DNA of 64,000 bases, taken from positions 22,437 through 86,436 of the forward strand of contig NZ_APMP01000016.1 of assembly GCF_000372645.1 (NCBI RefSeq), read 5' to 3'. The position numbers and the translations under genes are program-made. The notes beneath the pieces were generated by a model. That model saw only the letters and a list, made by a program, of their open reading frames with translations. It was not told the origin of the DNA and made no database searches. Source of the DNA: Caulobacter vibrioides OR37. GTDB lineage: Bacteria > Pseudomonadota > Alphaproteobacteria > Caulobacterales > Caulobacteraceae. How positions within the stretch are numbered: the stretch's first letter is position 1; each line of letters opens with the position of its first letter. Shown piece after piece: positions 15,990 to 23,349 of this stretch.

Positions 15990-16967
15990 TTAACCACACC
16001 CGCAGGAGCATGACGTGCGGCCCGTAATTTCATTGCCATCTTTGACATAATTCTTCACGCTGTGCGCGATGATCGGATCCAACGCTCCCGGAACGCCATT
16101 TTCATACCACGGATTAAGTAATTCAATGGAACCTGTTAAGGCCCCAGTGTTCACCGAGCGGATCACATCGTTCGAGAACATGAAGTTAGTTGTAATGTTC
16201 CCAAGCTGAATCAAAGAAGCGACATTTCCTGTCGCTTGAATTGCGAGCGTGTAAGGCGCCGACCCGAAAGTCGATACTCTGACGGGACTATGGCCGGTCG
16301 ATATAAGTTCAGCCGCGCCGACGGCAGCGAGCGCTCCACCCAGTGAATGGCCGGTTACGTAGATCGGCGCCCCGCCTACCGTTGACGCAACAGCATCAGC
16401 AAAGGCCGTTGCCTGCCATTGCTGCGGCGAGATTAGCGCTAGCAGCCCCTGAGATAGTGCTGCGTCGGTGATTAGGTCCTGAACAGAAGTTGGGTCAGTT
16501 CCAGCATATGCGACAATAACATCGTGCGTTGTGTTATTCTGGAAGGCAGCCGCCTGGAAGCCGGTTGCATTGTCGACTGAGTTTAGAACGAGATGATAAC
16601 CAGATGGCACTTGGACAGTTGTCTTACCGAAATCATAGCTAAGTTCCGAAAATGCGGCCAAAGTGTCATCCAATGTCCGCTCAGTCGCATGTTTGGCGAG
16701 CGATGCTAGGAGCGACTGCAAATCCTGCCCATTGTAGATTGGGGCAGGTACACAGACCGGATCGACAGGGTCGGCACCACCACCGTTGTCGGGAGGCGGA
16801 GGAGGTGGCGGAGGGGGAGGAGGGTCCGGAGGAGGGTTCGCAGGAACGATCAACGTCTCCACGGTCCCATTGTCGTTAGTGTGCGCTGTGCCGCCCGTAT
16901 GGAGTTGCAGCGGGAGCACTGGGGCATGATCGATATCAAACGGGGTAAGTGGCGCGAAACCTGACAC
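15990..16967 (-). CDS. Class-3 (Mbeg1/Rhizomucor-type) lipase with polyproline linker
   Basis: This is a probable triacylglycerol or phospholipid hydrolase. In the longest frame (335 residues from a GTG at 16997) the lipase core holds GHSLGG with nucleophile S218, D277 in FSNDVIRS and H312 in IIAHSVKNY, the order expected for the triad. An N-terminal domain of about 50 residues is separated by a linker with 11 consecutive prolines (59-69). The tail is cysteine-rich (SCSCGCG). No signal peptide is visible. I prefer the GTG at 16965-16967 because GGAG lies 8 bp upstream; this shortens the protein by 10 residues. The base composition is lower in GC than its neighbours. A 4-TM gene follows 22 bp downstream and a Fic gene is divergent. 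Confidence 0.85.
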   Translation of the reverse strand: MSGFAPLTPFDIDHAPVLPLQLHTGGTAHTNDNGTVETLIVPANPPPDPPPPPPPPPPPDNGGGADPVDPVCVPAPIYNGQDLQSLLASLAKHATERTLDDTLAAFSELSYDFGKTTVQVPSGYHLVLNSVDNATGFQAAAFQNNTTHDVIVAYAGTDPTSVQDLITDAALSQGLLALISPQQWQATAFADAVASTVGGAPIYVTGHSLGGALAAVGAAELISTGHSPVRVSTFGSAPYTLAIQATGNVASLIQLGNITTNFMFSNDVIRSVNTGALTGSIELLNPWYENGVPGALDPIIAHSVKNYVKDGNEITGRTSCSCGCG

Positions 16968-17071
16968 GACACAATCTCCAGTTAAATCCGCCCCCACATA
17001 TCAGAAAGTTTAAAGAAAATACAATTTTAAATTTATTATCGAAATTTCAATTAAAGAGATATAGACGCAGC

Positions 17072-17884
17072 GTGCTTAATCCTCACGATATCCATCTACG
17101 CCTACCGCCGCCTCCAATCGGCTCACTCGGCGATCGAGACTTGCGCTTACGCTTCCTTCAACTCTCAAGCGAAATTCGACGGCGGATTCCCTCGCCTATA
17201 GAGCTCTTCGGTCTTGAGCACAGGCTAGTTGCGCACCACTACGCAACCGATATAAAGTATAGTGCTTTGGACGACGCGGTCGGGCGGGGGGCGCATGTTG
17301 AGCCAAACCCGCGCCGTATTCTTGGGCGGTTGTCATTCGAAGCCATAATCTACTCTTACTGGCAGCTATTCGCGGAGGACAAGCTTACGCCTGGGCATGT
17401 TCGCGATTTAGCCGCTGTTTTGGGCGGCCATGCAGGGAAAACAAGGAAGCACACGGCGCGGTCAGGTTCTGTTGAGCTAGGTCACAAGTACTTCGAACCC
17501 CCTCCCAGCGAGAATTGGGCTGAAGACCTTCTAGCTCTGGCCCGCAATTTTGACGACCCCATCACTTCTGCCTTGGTGGTTTGTGGTGCCGTGATCATAA
17601 GACATCCCCTGGAAGACGGTAATGGGCGCTTGGCGCGCGCTCTTCTATGGAGCCGCTTATCACTAATGGATGAAGTGCATGGCCCGCTAGCCGCATTGAA
17701 CTTTGTGGGATCAGTCAACCCAGCATGGGTTTCGCGCGCATCCACCACGTTAGGCAAAGACGGCGATTGGGCAGGGTTCGCGTCCCTTTACTTGGCAATG
17801 CTCAACTATGCCGCTGAGCTCACACTGAGACTCTGCGACTTTGGCCTGATCGGTCGCGATCAGGCTGGCCATCATCTCGCTTAG
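17072..17884 (+). CDS. Fic-domain protein (probable AMP/nucleotide transferase)
   Basis: Fic enzymes transfer AMP or other nucleotide or phosphate groups to target proteins. The core motif HPLEDGNGRLAR fits HPFxDGNGRxxR, with catalytic His at residue 178 (from the GTG at 17072). The helical region before it (ALDDAVGRG...ILGRLSFEAIIYSYWQLF) matches the Fic fold. I see no (S/T)xxxE(G/N) self-inhibition motif, so activity may be controlled by a partner or by delivery. The start is uncertain: the frame is open back to 16949, but that would overlap the divergent lipase start region, and the DNA at 17000-17060 is AT-rich and promoter-like. The gene lies in the AT-richer island just before fliE. Phosphocholine transferase or kinase variants of Fic are possible alternatives. 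Confidence 0.85.
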   Translation: MLNPHDIHLRLPPPPIGSLGDRDLRLRFLQLSSEIRRRIPSPIELFGLEHRLVAHHYATDIKYSALDDAVGRGAHVEPNPRRILGRLSFEAIIYSYWQLFAEDKLTPGHVRDLAAVLGGHAGKTRKHTARSGSVELGHKYFEPPPSENWAEDLLALARNFDDPITSALVVCGAVIIRHPLEDGNGRLARALLWSRLSLMDEVHGPLAALNFVGSVNPAWVSRASTTLGKDGDWAGFASLYLAMLNYAAELTLRLCDFGLIGRDQAGHHLA

Positions 17885-17958
17885 AGAGTGAATCTCCGAC
17901 TGCATCCCCTTGGCCGGACTGGCAACAGCGCGGCACACGGAGAAGCGAACCCCACCCC

Positions 17959-18270
17959 CTAGATCGGCATCCGCATGATTTCCTGGTAGGCCGAGATCAC
18001 CTGGTCGCGCACAGACATCACCGTTTCCAGGCTGGCCTCGGCCGAGCTGATGGCGGTGACCACGTCGACCAGTTCGGCCTTGCCGGCCACCTGGTCGGCG
18101 ATCTTGTGCTCGGCGACCTTGGAGGTGTGCTGAACATTGTTCATGGCCGACTTCAGGATGTCGCCGAAGTCGACGCCCTTCTTGTCGGCGCCGCCGATCG
18201 AACCGATCGAGCCGACTCCCATGGCGCCGGAATTGGCGTAGGCCTTGGCGGCCGCCAGCGCGGTGATCAT
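17959..18270 (-). CDS. fliE: Flagellar hook-basal body protein FliE
   Basis: FliE joins the MS ring to the rod and is the first rod-side protein exported. The protein has 103 residues, the usual length. It has a glycine/serine-rich N-terminal part and the conserved C-terminal helix [37 protein letters not shown] (in part: 67-103), whose ending YQEIMRMPI is diagnostic. It lies 11 bp after flgC in the order flgB-flgC-fliE. Confidence 0.95.
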   Translation of the reverse strand: MITALAAAKAYANSGAMGVGSIGSIGGADKKGVDFGDILKSAMNNVQHTSKVAEHKIADQVAGKAELVDVVTAISSAEASLETVMSVRDQVISAYQEIMRMPI

Positions 18271-18281
18271 GGCCTACCCTC

Positions 18282-18701
18282 CTACTTCTTGAGGATGTCG
18301 AGCGTGCGGGCGTCCATGACCCGCGCGGTCTCGATGACATTGAGGTTGGCCTCGTAGGCGCGCTGCGCTTCCTTCATGTCCAGCGCCTCGACCAGCGGAT
18401 CGACATTGGGCAGCTTGACGTAGCCCTTGGCGTCGGCGGCCGGATTGCCGGGGTCGTACTCGGTCTTGAACGGAGCCTTGTCGCCGTCGACCTTGGCCAT
18501 CTGCACGCCCTCGGCGCCCTGCACCCGGGTCGGCTGGAACACCGGCACCTGGCGGCGGTAGGGATCGCCGCCGGCCGTGCGCGAGGTGGAGTTGGCGTTG
18601 GCCAGGTTCTCGGCGATGACCCGCATCCGGCCCTGCTGGGCGCGCAGGGCCGAGGCCGCCACGGCCATGGTCGCCAGGGATGGGGACTTGATCTCGGGCA
18701 T
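18282..18701 (-). CDS. flgC: Flagellar proximal rod protein FlgC
   Basis: FlgC is a proximal rod component. The 139-residue protein has the rod/hook N-terminal motif with RMRVIAENLANANSTSR, the segment DPYRRQVPVF, and the C-terminal helix DPLVEALDMKEAQRAYEANLNVI, all typical of FlgC. It starts 9 bp after the flgB stop, so it is co-translated with flgB and fliE. Confidence 0.96.
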   Translation of the reverse strand: MPEIKSPSLATMAVAASALRAQQGRMRVIAENLANANSTSRTAGGDPYRRQVPVFQPTRVQGAEGVQMAKVDGDKAPFKTEYDPGNPAADAKGYVKLPNVDPLVEALDMKEAQRAYEANLNVIETARVMDARTLDILKK

Positions 18702-18710
18702 CGCCTAACC

Positions 18711-19163
18711 TCAGCCGTTGGGCTTGCGGGACGCCATGCGCAGCATGGACAGGGACTTCTGGTAGAAGGTGATGGCCGCGTCGTAGTTGGTCCGCGCCTC
18801 GGTCATCTTGATCATCTGGTCCTCGAGCGACACGGCGTTGCCGTCGAGGGTGGTCTCCGAATCGGCGCCGGCCGTCGCGCGCCAGGCGCTGGGCGCGTTC
18901 GACGGGCCCATGTGCGAGGCCGAGGTGGCCATCATCGCCACGCCCGAGGTCGGGGCGACCGGGCCGCCGCGGTACGGCGCGCCGGCGGTCTGGCCCATCA
19001 GCGAGGCCTGGAAGCTGAAGGGCTTCAGGTCGCTCGGGCGATAGCCCGGCGTGTCGGCGTTGGCCACGTTCTGGGCGACCAGCTTCTGGCGCTCGGTCAG
19101 ATAACCGAGGCGGCTCTTGAGCATGCCGAAGAGGGGAATGTCATCCGGACCCATGACGATCAT
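18711..19163 (-). CDS. flgB: Flagellar proximal rod protein FlgB
   Basis: FlgB is the proximal rod component next to FliE. The 150-residue protein has the rod signature LVAQNVANADTPGYRPSDL and the C-terminal helix DQMIKMTEARTNYDAAITFYQKSLSMLRMA (its key part YDAAITFYQKSLSMLR). An ATG three codons downstream is an alternative start. It is the first gene of flgB-flgC-fliE and is read away from a CtrA box at 19179-19193, shared with divergent fliO. Confidence 0.95.
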   Translation of the reverse strand: MIVMGPDDIPLFGMLKSRLGYLTERQKLVAQNVANADTPGYRPSDLKPFSFQASLMGQTAGAPYRGGPVAPTSGVAMMATSASHMGPSNAPSAWRATAGADSETTLDGNAVSLEDQMIKMTEARTNYDAAITFYQKSLSMLRMASRKPNG

Positions 19164-19178
19164 GGTGAAGAAACAGGG

Positions 19179-19193
19179 TTAATTCGACATTAA
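19179..19193. promoter_or_regulatory. CtrA box between flgB and fliO
   Basis: TTAA at 19179-19182 and TTAA at 19190-19193 are separated by exactly 7 bases (TTCGACA), a perfect match to the full CtrA recognition site TTAA-N7-TTAA. It sits 16 bp upstream of the flgB start and 78 bp upstream of fliO. Class II flagellar operons of Caulobacter are activated by phosphorylated CtrA, so this site probably times flagellar rod and export genes in the cell cycle. Confidence 0.9.
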
Positions 19194-19270
19194 GAACCCT
19201 CAGGCAAACCAGGATCGAGGGGGCCGCTCCCCGCGCCAAGTTGTCTCGCCCGCCGGGCATCCAGGGTCCC

Positions 19271-19585
19271 ATGGACGTCGTCGAATTCATCCGCGCGCTG
19301 GCCGCCCTGGCCGTCACCCTGGGCCTGATCGGCCTGGCCGCCTGGGCCCTGCGCAAGTTCGGGCCGGACGCGGTGGGCCGCCTGATCACCGCGCGCCAGG
19401 ACCGCCGCCTGCGCGTCGTCGAAAGCCTGGCGCTGGACCCCACCCGACGCCTGATCGTCGTCAGCCTGGACGGCGAGGAGCGGCTGGTGCTGCTGGGCGA
19501 CGGCCGGCTGCTGGACTGGACGCCGCGCGGCGTCGCCGCCGCCCCTCCCGCCCAGACCGTTTCCGCTCCGGAGCCCGTGGCCTGA
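19271..19585 (+). CDS. fliO: Flagellar export protein FliO
   Basis: FliO assists assembly of the FliP ring in the flagellar export gate. The 104-residue protein has one membrane segment (about 5-27) followed by a cytoplasmic domain with RRLRVVESLALDPTRRLIVV, the conserved FliO strand region. The ATG at 19271 is preferred to an upstream frame start because the membrane segment follows directly. The stop overlaps the fliP ATG by one base, which indicates coupled translation. Confidence 0.9.
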   Translation: MDVVEFIRALAALAVTLGLIGLAAWALRKFGPDAVGRLITARQDRRLRVVESLALDPTRRLIVVSLDGEERLVLLGDGRLLDWTPRGVAAAPPAQTVSAPEPVA

Positions 19586-20385
19586 TGATCCGCCCCCTGA
19601 TCAAGACCGTGACGGGCGCCAAGCCGGACGAGCTTCGCCGCGCTTTCGCCATCTCGGTGATGGCCGCCGTCGCCTTCGGGATCATGCCCGCCGCCGCCAT
19701 GGCCCAGTCGGCCGTGAACATCAACCTGGGCAACGGGGCCGGCCTGACCGACCGCGTGGTGCAGCTGGTGGGCCTGATGACGGTGCTGAGCCTGGCGCCG
19801 TCGATCGTGATCATGACCACCTCGTTCGTGCGGATCGTGGTGGTGCTGGGCCTGCTGCGCACCGCCATCGGCGTTCAGTCCAGCCCGCCCAACCCGGTGA
19901 TCATCAGCCTGGCGCTGTTCCTGACCGCCATCGTCATGGGCCCGACCTTCGAGAAGTCCTACGACGCGGGCGTCAAGCCGCTGCTGGACCACCAGATGGA
20001 GCTGCCCGAGGCCTTCGAGGCCGCCGGTGGTCCGGTCAAGGCGTTCATGCTCAAGCAGGTCGGCCGCGAGGACCTGGCGCTGTTCGTCCGGCTCTCGCAG
20101 GTCAAGGAGCCCAAGACCGCCCAGGAGCTGCCGCTGAAGGTCGTCACCCCGGCCTTCATGATCTCGGAGCTCAAGCGCGCCTTCGAGATCGGCTTCATGC
20201 TGTTCCTGCCGTTCCTGATCATCGACCTGGTCGTGGCCAGCGTGCTGATGAGCATGGGCATGATGATGCTGCCCCCCGCCACCATCAGCTTGCCGTTCAA
20301 GCTGATCTTCTTCGTGCTAGTGGACGGATGGCGACTCGTGGCTGGCTCCCTCGTCGAGAGCTTCCAGCACGGGCCCGGCGGCTAG
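19585..20385 (+). CDS. fliP: Flagellar export gate protein FliP
   Basis: FliP forms the core of the flagellar type III export gate. The 266-residue protein has a cleavable signal region (about 19-41, ending AMA), then membrane segments with the family signatures MTVLSLAPSIVIMTTSFVRI, VIISLALFLTAIVM and FLIIDLVVASVLMSMGMMM. The length and hydrophobic pattern match FliP. It directly follows fliO. fliQ and fliR do not follow; a PfkB kinase gene begins 21 bp after the stop instead. Confidence 0.97.
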   Translation: MIRPLIKTVTGAKPDELRRAFAISVMAAVAFGIMPAAAMAQSAVNINLGNGAGLTDRVVQLVGLMTVLSLAPSIVIMTTSFVRIVVVLGLLRTAIGVQSSPPNPVIISLALFLTAIVMGPTFEKSYDAGVKPLLDHQMELPEAFEAAGGPVKAFMLKQVGREDLALFVRLSQVKEPKTAQELPLKVVTPAFMISELKRAFEIGFMLFLPFLIIDLVVASVLMSMGMMMLPPATISLPFKLIFFVLVDGWRLVAGSLVESFQHGPGG

Positions 20386-20406
20386 GATTTCCAGAAGACC
20401 ACCACC

Positions 20407-21318
20407 ATGACCGTTTTCGTTCTCGGCTCGATCAATCTGGACGCGGTGGCGCGGGTCGACGGCCTGCCCCGGCCCGGCGAGACGGTGGCCGGCCTGTCCC
20501 TGGCGCTGTTCCTGGGCGGCAAGGGCGCCAACCAGGCGGTCGCCGCCGCGCGCATGGGCGCGCCCACCCGGCTGATGGGCGCGGTCGGCGGCGACGACAG
20601 CGGCAAGGGCCTGAAGGCCAAGCTGGCCGGCTACGGCGTCCAGGTCGCCGACGTGCTGGAGCTGGAGGGCGTGCCCACCGGCCAGGCCCACGTCTGGGTC
20701 GCCAACAACGCCGAGAACATGATCGTCGTCACCGCCGGCGCCAACGCCATGGTGACGCCCCAGCAGGTTTCGGCCACCCCGATCGAGGGCCAGCGCGTTC
20801 TGCTCTGCCAGCTGGAGACCCCGCCCGCCGCCGTCGAGGCGCTGTTCCGGGCCGGCGCGGCCAAGGGCTCCCTGCGGATTCTGAACGCCGCCCCCGCCCT
20901 GCCCCAGGGCGCGGCGCTGTTTCCGCTGACCGACATCCTGATCGTCAACCAGACCGAACTGGCCAGCTACGCCAAGCTTGACCGCGAGCCGACGCGGCTC
21001 GAGGAGGTCTCGGTCGCCGCTCGCAAGCTGATGAGCCGTCCCGACCAGACGATCATCGTCACCCTGGGCTCGGCCGGCGTCGCCGCCGTGCGCCGCGACG
21101 AGGCCTTCCTGGTCGAGGGCCGCAAGGTCAAGGCGATCGATACGGTCGGGGCCGGCGACTGCTTCTGCGGCGCCCTGGCCGCGGCCCTGGCCTCGGGCAT
21201 GGACCTGCGCGACGCCGTCGAGATGGCCAACGCCGCCGCGGCGCTGTCCGTGCAGAAGGCCGGCGCCGCGCCGTCGATGCCCAGCCGCCGCGAGGTCGAG
21301 GCGTTCCTGGAGGGGTGA
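20407..21318 (+). CDS. rbsK: Ribokinase-like PfkB sugar kinase
   Basis: This 303-residue kinase phosphorylates ribose or a similar sugar at the expense of ATP. It has GGKGANQA (37-44) in the sugar-binding N-terminal region, and the C-terminal PfkB signature DTVGAGDCF with catalytic base D251. The length and the motif ANQTELASY region fit ribokinase. No sugar transporter or repressor is adjacent. It begins 21 bp after fliP, so it may share transcription with the flagellar genes, which is odd functionally. The exact sugar is not proven. Confidence 0.85.
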   Translation: MTVFVLGSINLDAVARVDGLPRPGETVAGLSLALFLGGKGANQAVAAARMGAPTRLMGAVGGDDSGKGLKAKLAGYGVQVADVLELEGVPTGQAHVWVANNAENMIVVTAGANAMVTPQQVSATPIEGQRVLLCQLETPPAAVEALFRAGAAKGSLRILNAAPALPQGAALFPLTDILIVNQTELASYAKLDREPTRLEEVSVAARKLMSRPDQTIIVTLGSAGVAAVRRDEAFLVEGRKVKAIDTVGAGDCFCGALAAALASGMDLRDAVEMANAAAALSVQKAGAAPSMPSRREVEAFLEG

Positions 21319-21390
21319 GGTCGGGTTAGGTCCTTACAGACCTTCAACTCCGGTCGAGTGGTGCTGATCTCAAATCAGACGGAGGTCTAG

Positions 21391-21774
21391 GTGGGGCGTC
21401 CCAAGCCAAGAGACCAGAAGAGGGAACGTAAAAGGGACGCGGACCTCTCCGTCCTCGCGTATGAGTATGCCGACCGCGCTAGCCCAAGGCATTCGGACGC
21501 CAGTCAACGGGTCGATGACCTAGCCTACCACCACCCAGAACTGTTCTGGAGGTTCTTGGAGCTTGTGGTCGGTTCGAACATACCACTGGACGACCTTAGC
21601 GATCTTGGCTGGGGTCCACTCACTTGGCTGCTTCGGCGATATCCCGACGACTGGGGGGAGCGCGTAGCGGGTCTCGCGAAGAGTGATGGGCGTATGATGA
21701 CGTTGGCGGCTAGCATCGACGACGACCGGATTGCGCCAGATGTGGTGCGGCTGCTGCGCGGTGCGGCCGAATAG
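21391..21774 (+). CDS. Small hypothetical protein (DUF6869-like)
   Basis: This 127-residue soluble protein starts at a GTG with GGAGG 5 bp upstream. The N-terminus is very basic (GRPKPRDQKRERKRDAD). The middle has VDDLAYHHPELFWRFLELVV and LGWGPLTWLLRRYPDDWGERV, which remind me of the DUF6869 family; this is recalled, not checked. Codon use is less GC-rich at third positions than in the flanking genes, which suggests acquisition. Repeats follow directly downstream. Confidence 0.65.
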   Translation: MGRPKPRDQKRERKRDADLSVLAYEYADRASPRHSDASQRVDDLAYHHPELFWRFLELVVGSNIPLDDLSDLGWGPLTWLLRRYPDDWGERVAGLAKSDGRMMTLAASIDDDRIAPDVVRLLRGAAE

Positions 21775-21783
21775 CTTACGCCC

Positions 21784-21817
21784 GCGTCCAATGGGCGCTA
21801 GCGTCCAATGGGCGCTA
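21784..21817. repeat. 17-bp perfect tandem duplication
   Basis: GCGTCCAATGGGCGCTA occurs at 21784-21800 and again at 21801-21817 without any mismatch or spacer. It lies 9 bp after the small hypothetical gene and leads into an inverted-repeat element. Confidence 0.9.
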
Positions 21818-21848
21818 GATCGATCCGTCTCAAGCCCCCTACCCCGAT

Positions 21849-21969
21849 CTCCCCGGCGAATGCCGGGGCCCAGATTCATCCGGAGAGATTGAGGCTGACG
21901 CGCCTTCGCGCGGAGCTATCCGGTTCAGCGCTCGTGAGTTCGATCTGGGGCCCGGCATTCGCCGGGGAG
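21849..21969. repeat. Inverted-repeat element with 27-bp arms
   Basis: The left arm (21849-21875, beginning CTCCCCGGCGAATGCCGGGG) is matched by the right arm (21943-21969, ending CATTCGCCGGGGAG) with one transposed position. The arms are themselves palindromic (CCCCGGC...GCCGGGG). The 67-bp centre has no coding capacity. The element fills the gap between the small DUF gene and the PAS gene and looks like a non-autonomous repeat. Confidence 0.8.
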
Positions 21970-22009
21970 GTCGGTTGGGTTTGTTACCCGCCGTAAGGCC
22001 AGTAATCCC

Positions 22010-22498
22010 CTAAGCCGCCCGGATGCCCGAGACGCCCTCGGCCGCCGCGCCGACCACGGCGTCGTAGCCGAGGATCATGTCGACGTCCTTGCCGTTGCTG
22101 GCCAGCGGCAGGCGCAGCCACAGGATCGACATGTGCGGGGCGCCGCGCCAGGCCAGGCTATGGACGCCGACGCCGGGCCGGCGGTCGTCGACCACCTTGT
22201 CCAGTTCCTTGCGCCAGTATTCGAAGGCGGCCGGATTATAGACGTCGCCGATCATGCGGCCGGTGATCTCGCGGCCATAGACGCCGTAGAGGCCGGTGCC
22301 CGCCAGGCGCAGGCGGTAGTCGCGAGGCTCGCGGATCACGTCGATCAAAGACACCGTCGGCAGCAGCCGCTTCATGTGGGCCGGATGAAGGTCGACGCGC
22401 GCGGGGAGGCTCGCCCCCCGACGGAGGGACGCCCAGTAGGCGAACATCTCCTGGTGAGCGCGGGCCGCCGTGGCGGATGCGCTCAGTTGCGCGGACAT
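22010..22498 (-). CDS. PAS_5 (DUF1488-like) PAS-domain protein
   Basis: This 162-residue protein consists almost entirely of one PAS-like domain: MFAYWASLRRGASLPARVDLHP, then LIDVIREPRDYRLRLAGTGLYGVYGREITGRMI (key part YRLRLAGTGLYGVYGREITG), typical of the alphaproteobacterial PAS_5 family (PF07310). These small proteins lack an output domain; some relatives influence motility or cell-cycle signalling. The ATG at 22496-22498 is chosen because AAGGA lies 9 bp upstream; a GTG at 22540 adds 14 residues. Confidence 0.8.
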   Translation of the reverse strand: MSAQLSASATAARAHQEMFAYWASLRRGASLPARVDLHPAHMKRLLPTVSLIDVIREPRDYRLRLAGTGLYGVYGREITGRMIGDVYNPAAFEYWRKELDKVVDDRRPGVGVHSLAWRGAPHMSILWLRLPLASNGKDVDMILGYDAVVGAAAEGVSGIRAA

Positions 22499-22621
22499 CT
22501 TCAGAGTCCTTAACAAGCCTTTGGAATCACTTCGATTCACTATCGCTTAAGGAACGAATCGGCGGCAAGAGAAAAACATGTCGCGCGACAAGATTCACAT
22601 TTGGAGTCAATCGCCAAACAC

Positions 22622-22655
22622 AACGCCCGCCATCCGTTTCGGGATGACGGGCGTT
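22622..22655 (-). terminator. Hairpin terminator after the first mucR gene
   Basis: AACGCCCGCCATCC (22622-22635) pairs with GGGATGACGGGCGTT (22641-22655) with one mismatch and a short loop. It begins 46 bp after the mucR stop on the minus strand. The downstream T tract is weak (GTGTTTGG), so the call rests on position and stem strength. Confidence 0.6.
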
Positions 22656-22701
22656 ATGAAATTCTCGATGGCCCTCGGGCCAAGCCGTTGTTCAGACTCG
22701 G

Positions 22702-23121
22702 CTATTTGGCCTTGCGCGCCGGCTTCCGGCCGCCCTGACCCAGGCCCATCTGCTTGGCCAGGTTCGACCGCGCCTCGGCGTAGTTCGGCGCGACCATCGG
22801 GTAATCCTTGGGCAGGTTCCACTTGGCGCGGTAGTCTTCCGGGGTCATGTCGTACTTGGTGCGCAGGTGACGCTTCAGCGACTTGAACTTCCGGCCGTCC
22901 TCCAGACAGATCAGATAGTCGGGGGTGATCGACTTCTTGACCGGAACGGCGGGCTCCTTCGGCGGCGGGGCCGGCTCGGCGGCGGGCGCGCCGACGGTCG
23001 CCAGGGCGCCGTGGACTTGCTTGATCAGAGCGGGCAGATCCGCGGTCGCCACCACATTGTTGCCGACATAGGCGGAGACGATGCCCGCCGTCATCTCGAT
23101 CAGGTCGGATTGGTCTTCCAT
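22702..23121 (-). CDS. mucR: MucR/Ros-family transcriptional regulator (first copy)
   Basis: MucR proteins are Ros-type zinc-finger regulators that silence many promoters; in Caulobacter they oppose CtrA activation together with SciP. The 139-residue protein has an N-terminal helical oligomerisation part ([18 protein letters not shown]), a proline-rich linker (about 46-62), and the DNA-binding core [16 protein letters not shown]...[13 protein letters not shown], ending [15 protein letters not shown]. The first zinc-ligand cysteine (C72) and H85 are present; a second His is not obvious. A paralogue lies at 39936-40370. A 9-bp inverted repeat in its leader may be autoregulatory. Confidence 0.92.
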   Translation of the reverse strand: MEDQSDLIEMTAGIVSAYVGNNVVATADLPALIKQVHGALATVGAPAAEPAPPPKEPAVPVKKSITPDYLICLEDGRKFKSLKRHLRTKYDMTPEDYRAKWNLPKDYPMVAPNYAEARSNLAKQMGLGQGGRKPARKAK

Positions 23122-23155
23122 GCGGCCTCGCCCGTCGGGGAATCTTTTTGCTGAT

Positions 23156-23179
23156 GCGACTGATTCCGAGATCAGTCGC
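23156..23179. promoter_or_regulatory. Inverted repeat in the mucR leader
   Basis: GCGACTGAT (23156-23164) and ATCAGTCGC (23171-23179) form a perfect 9-bp inverted repeat with a 6-bp centre, 35 bp upstream of the mucR start. It could be an operator or an RNA hairpin in the leader. Assignment is by position only. Confidence 0.4.
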
Positions 23180-23349
23180 CGTGTGCATACAAAGATTGAC
23201 GAGCACGAGCAATAACCAAGGCGATAAGAAATCGTCGGTATTAGACAATGTTCGCGCCTCGGGCTTAACCCGACGCATTACCCGGAAGTAATGTTGAGTT
23301 CCTATGTGGCGTCAAACAGCCACCACGGGAAACCGATGATATCCCACTT

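Noticed and set aside
23253..23275. Possible CtrA box upstream of the first mucR
   Set aside because: The two half-sites are not separated by 7 bases and the second is TTAC, so it does not meet the site definition.
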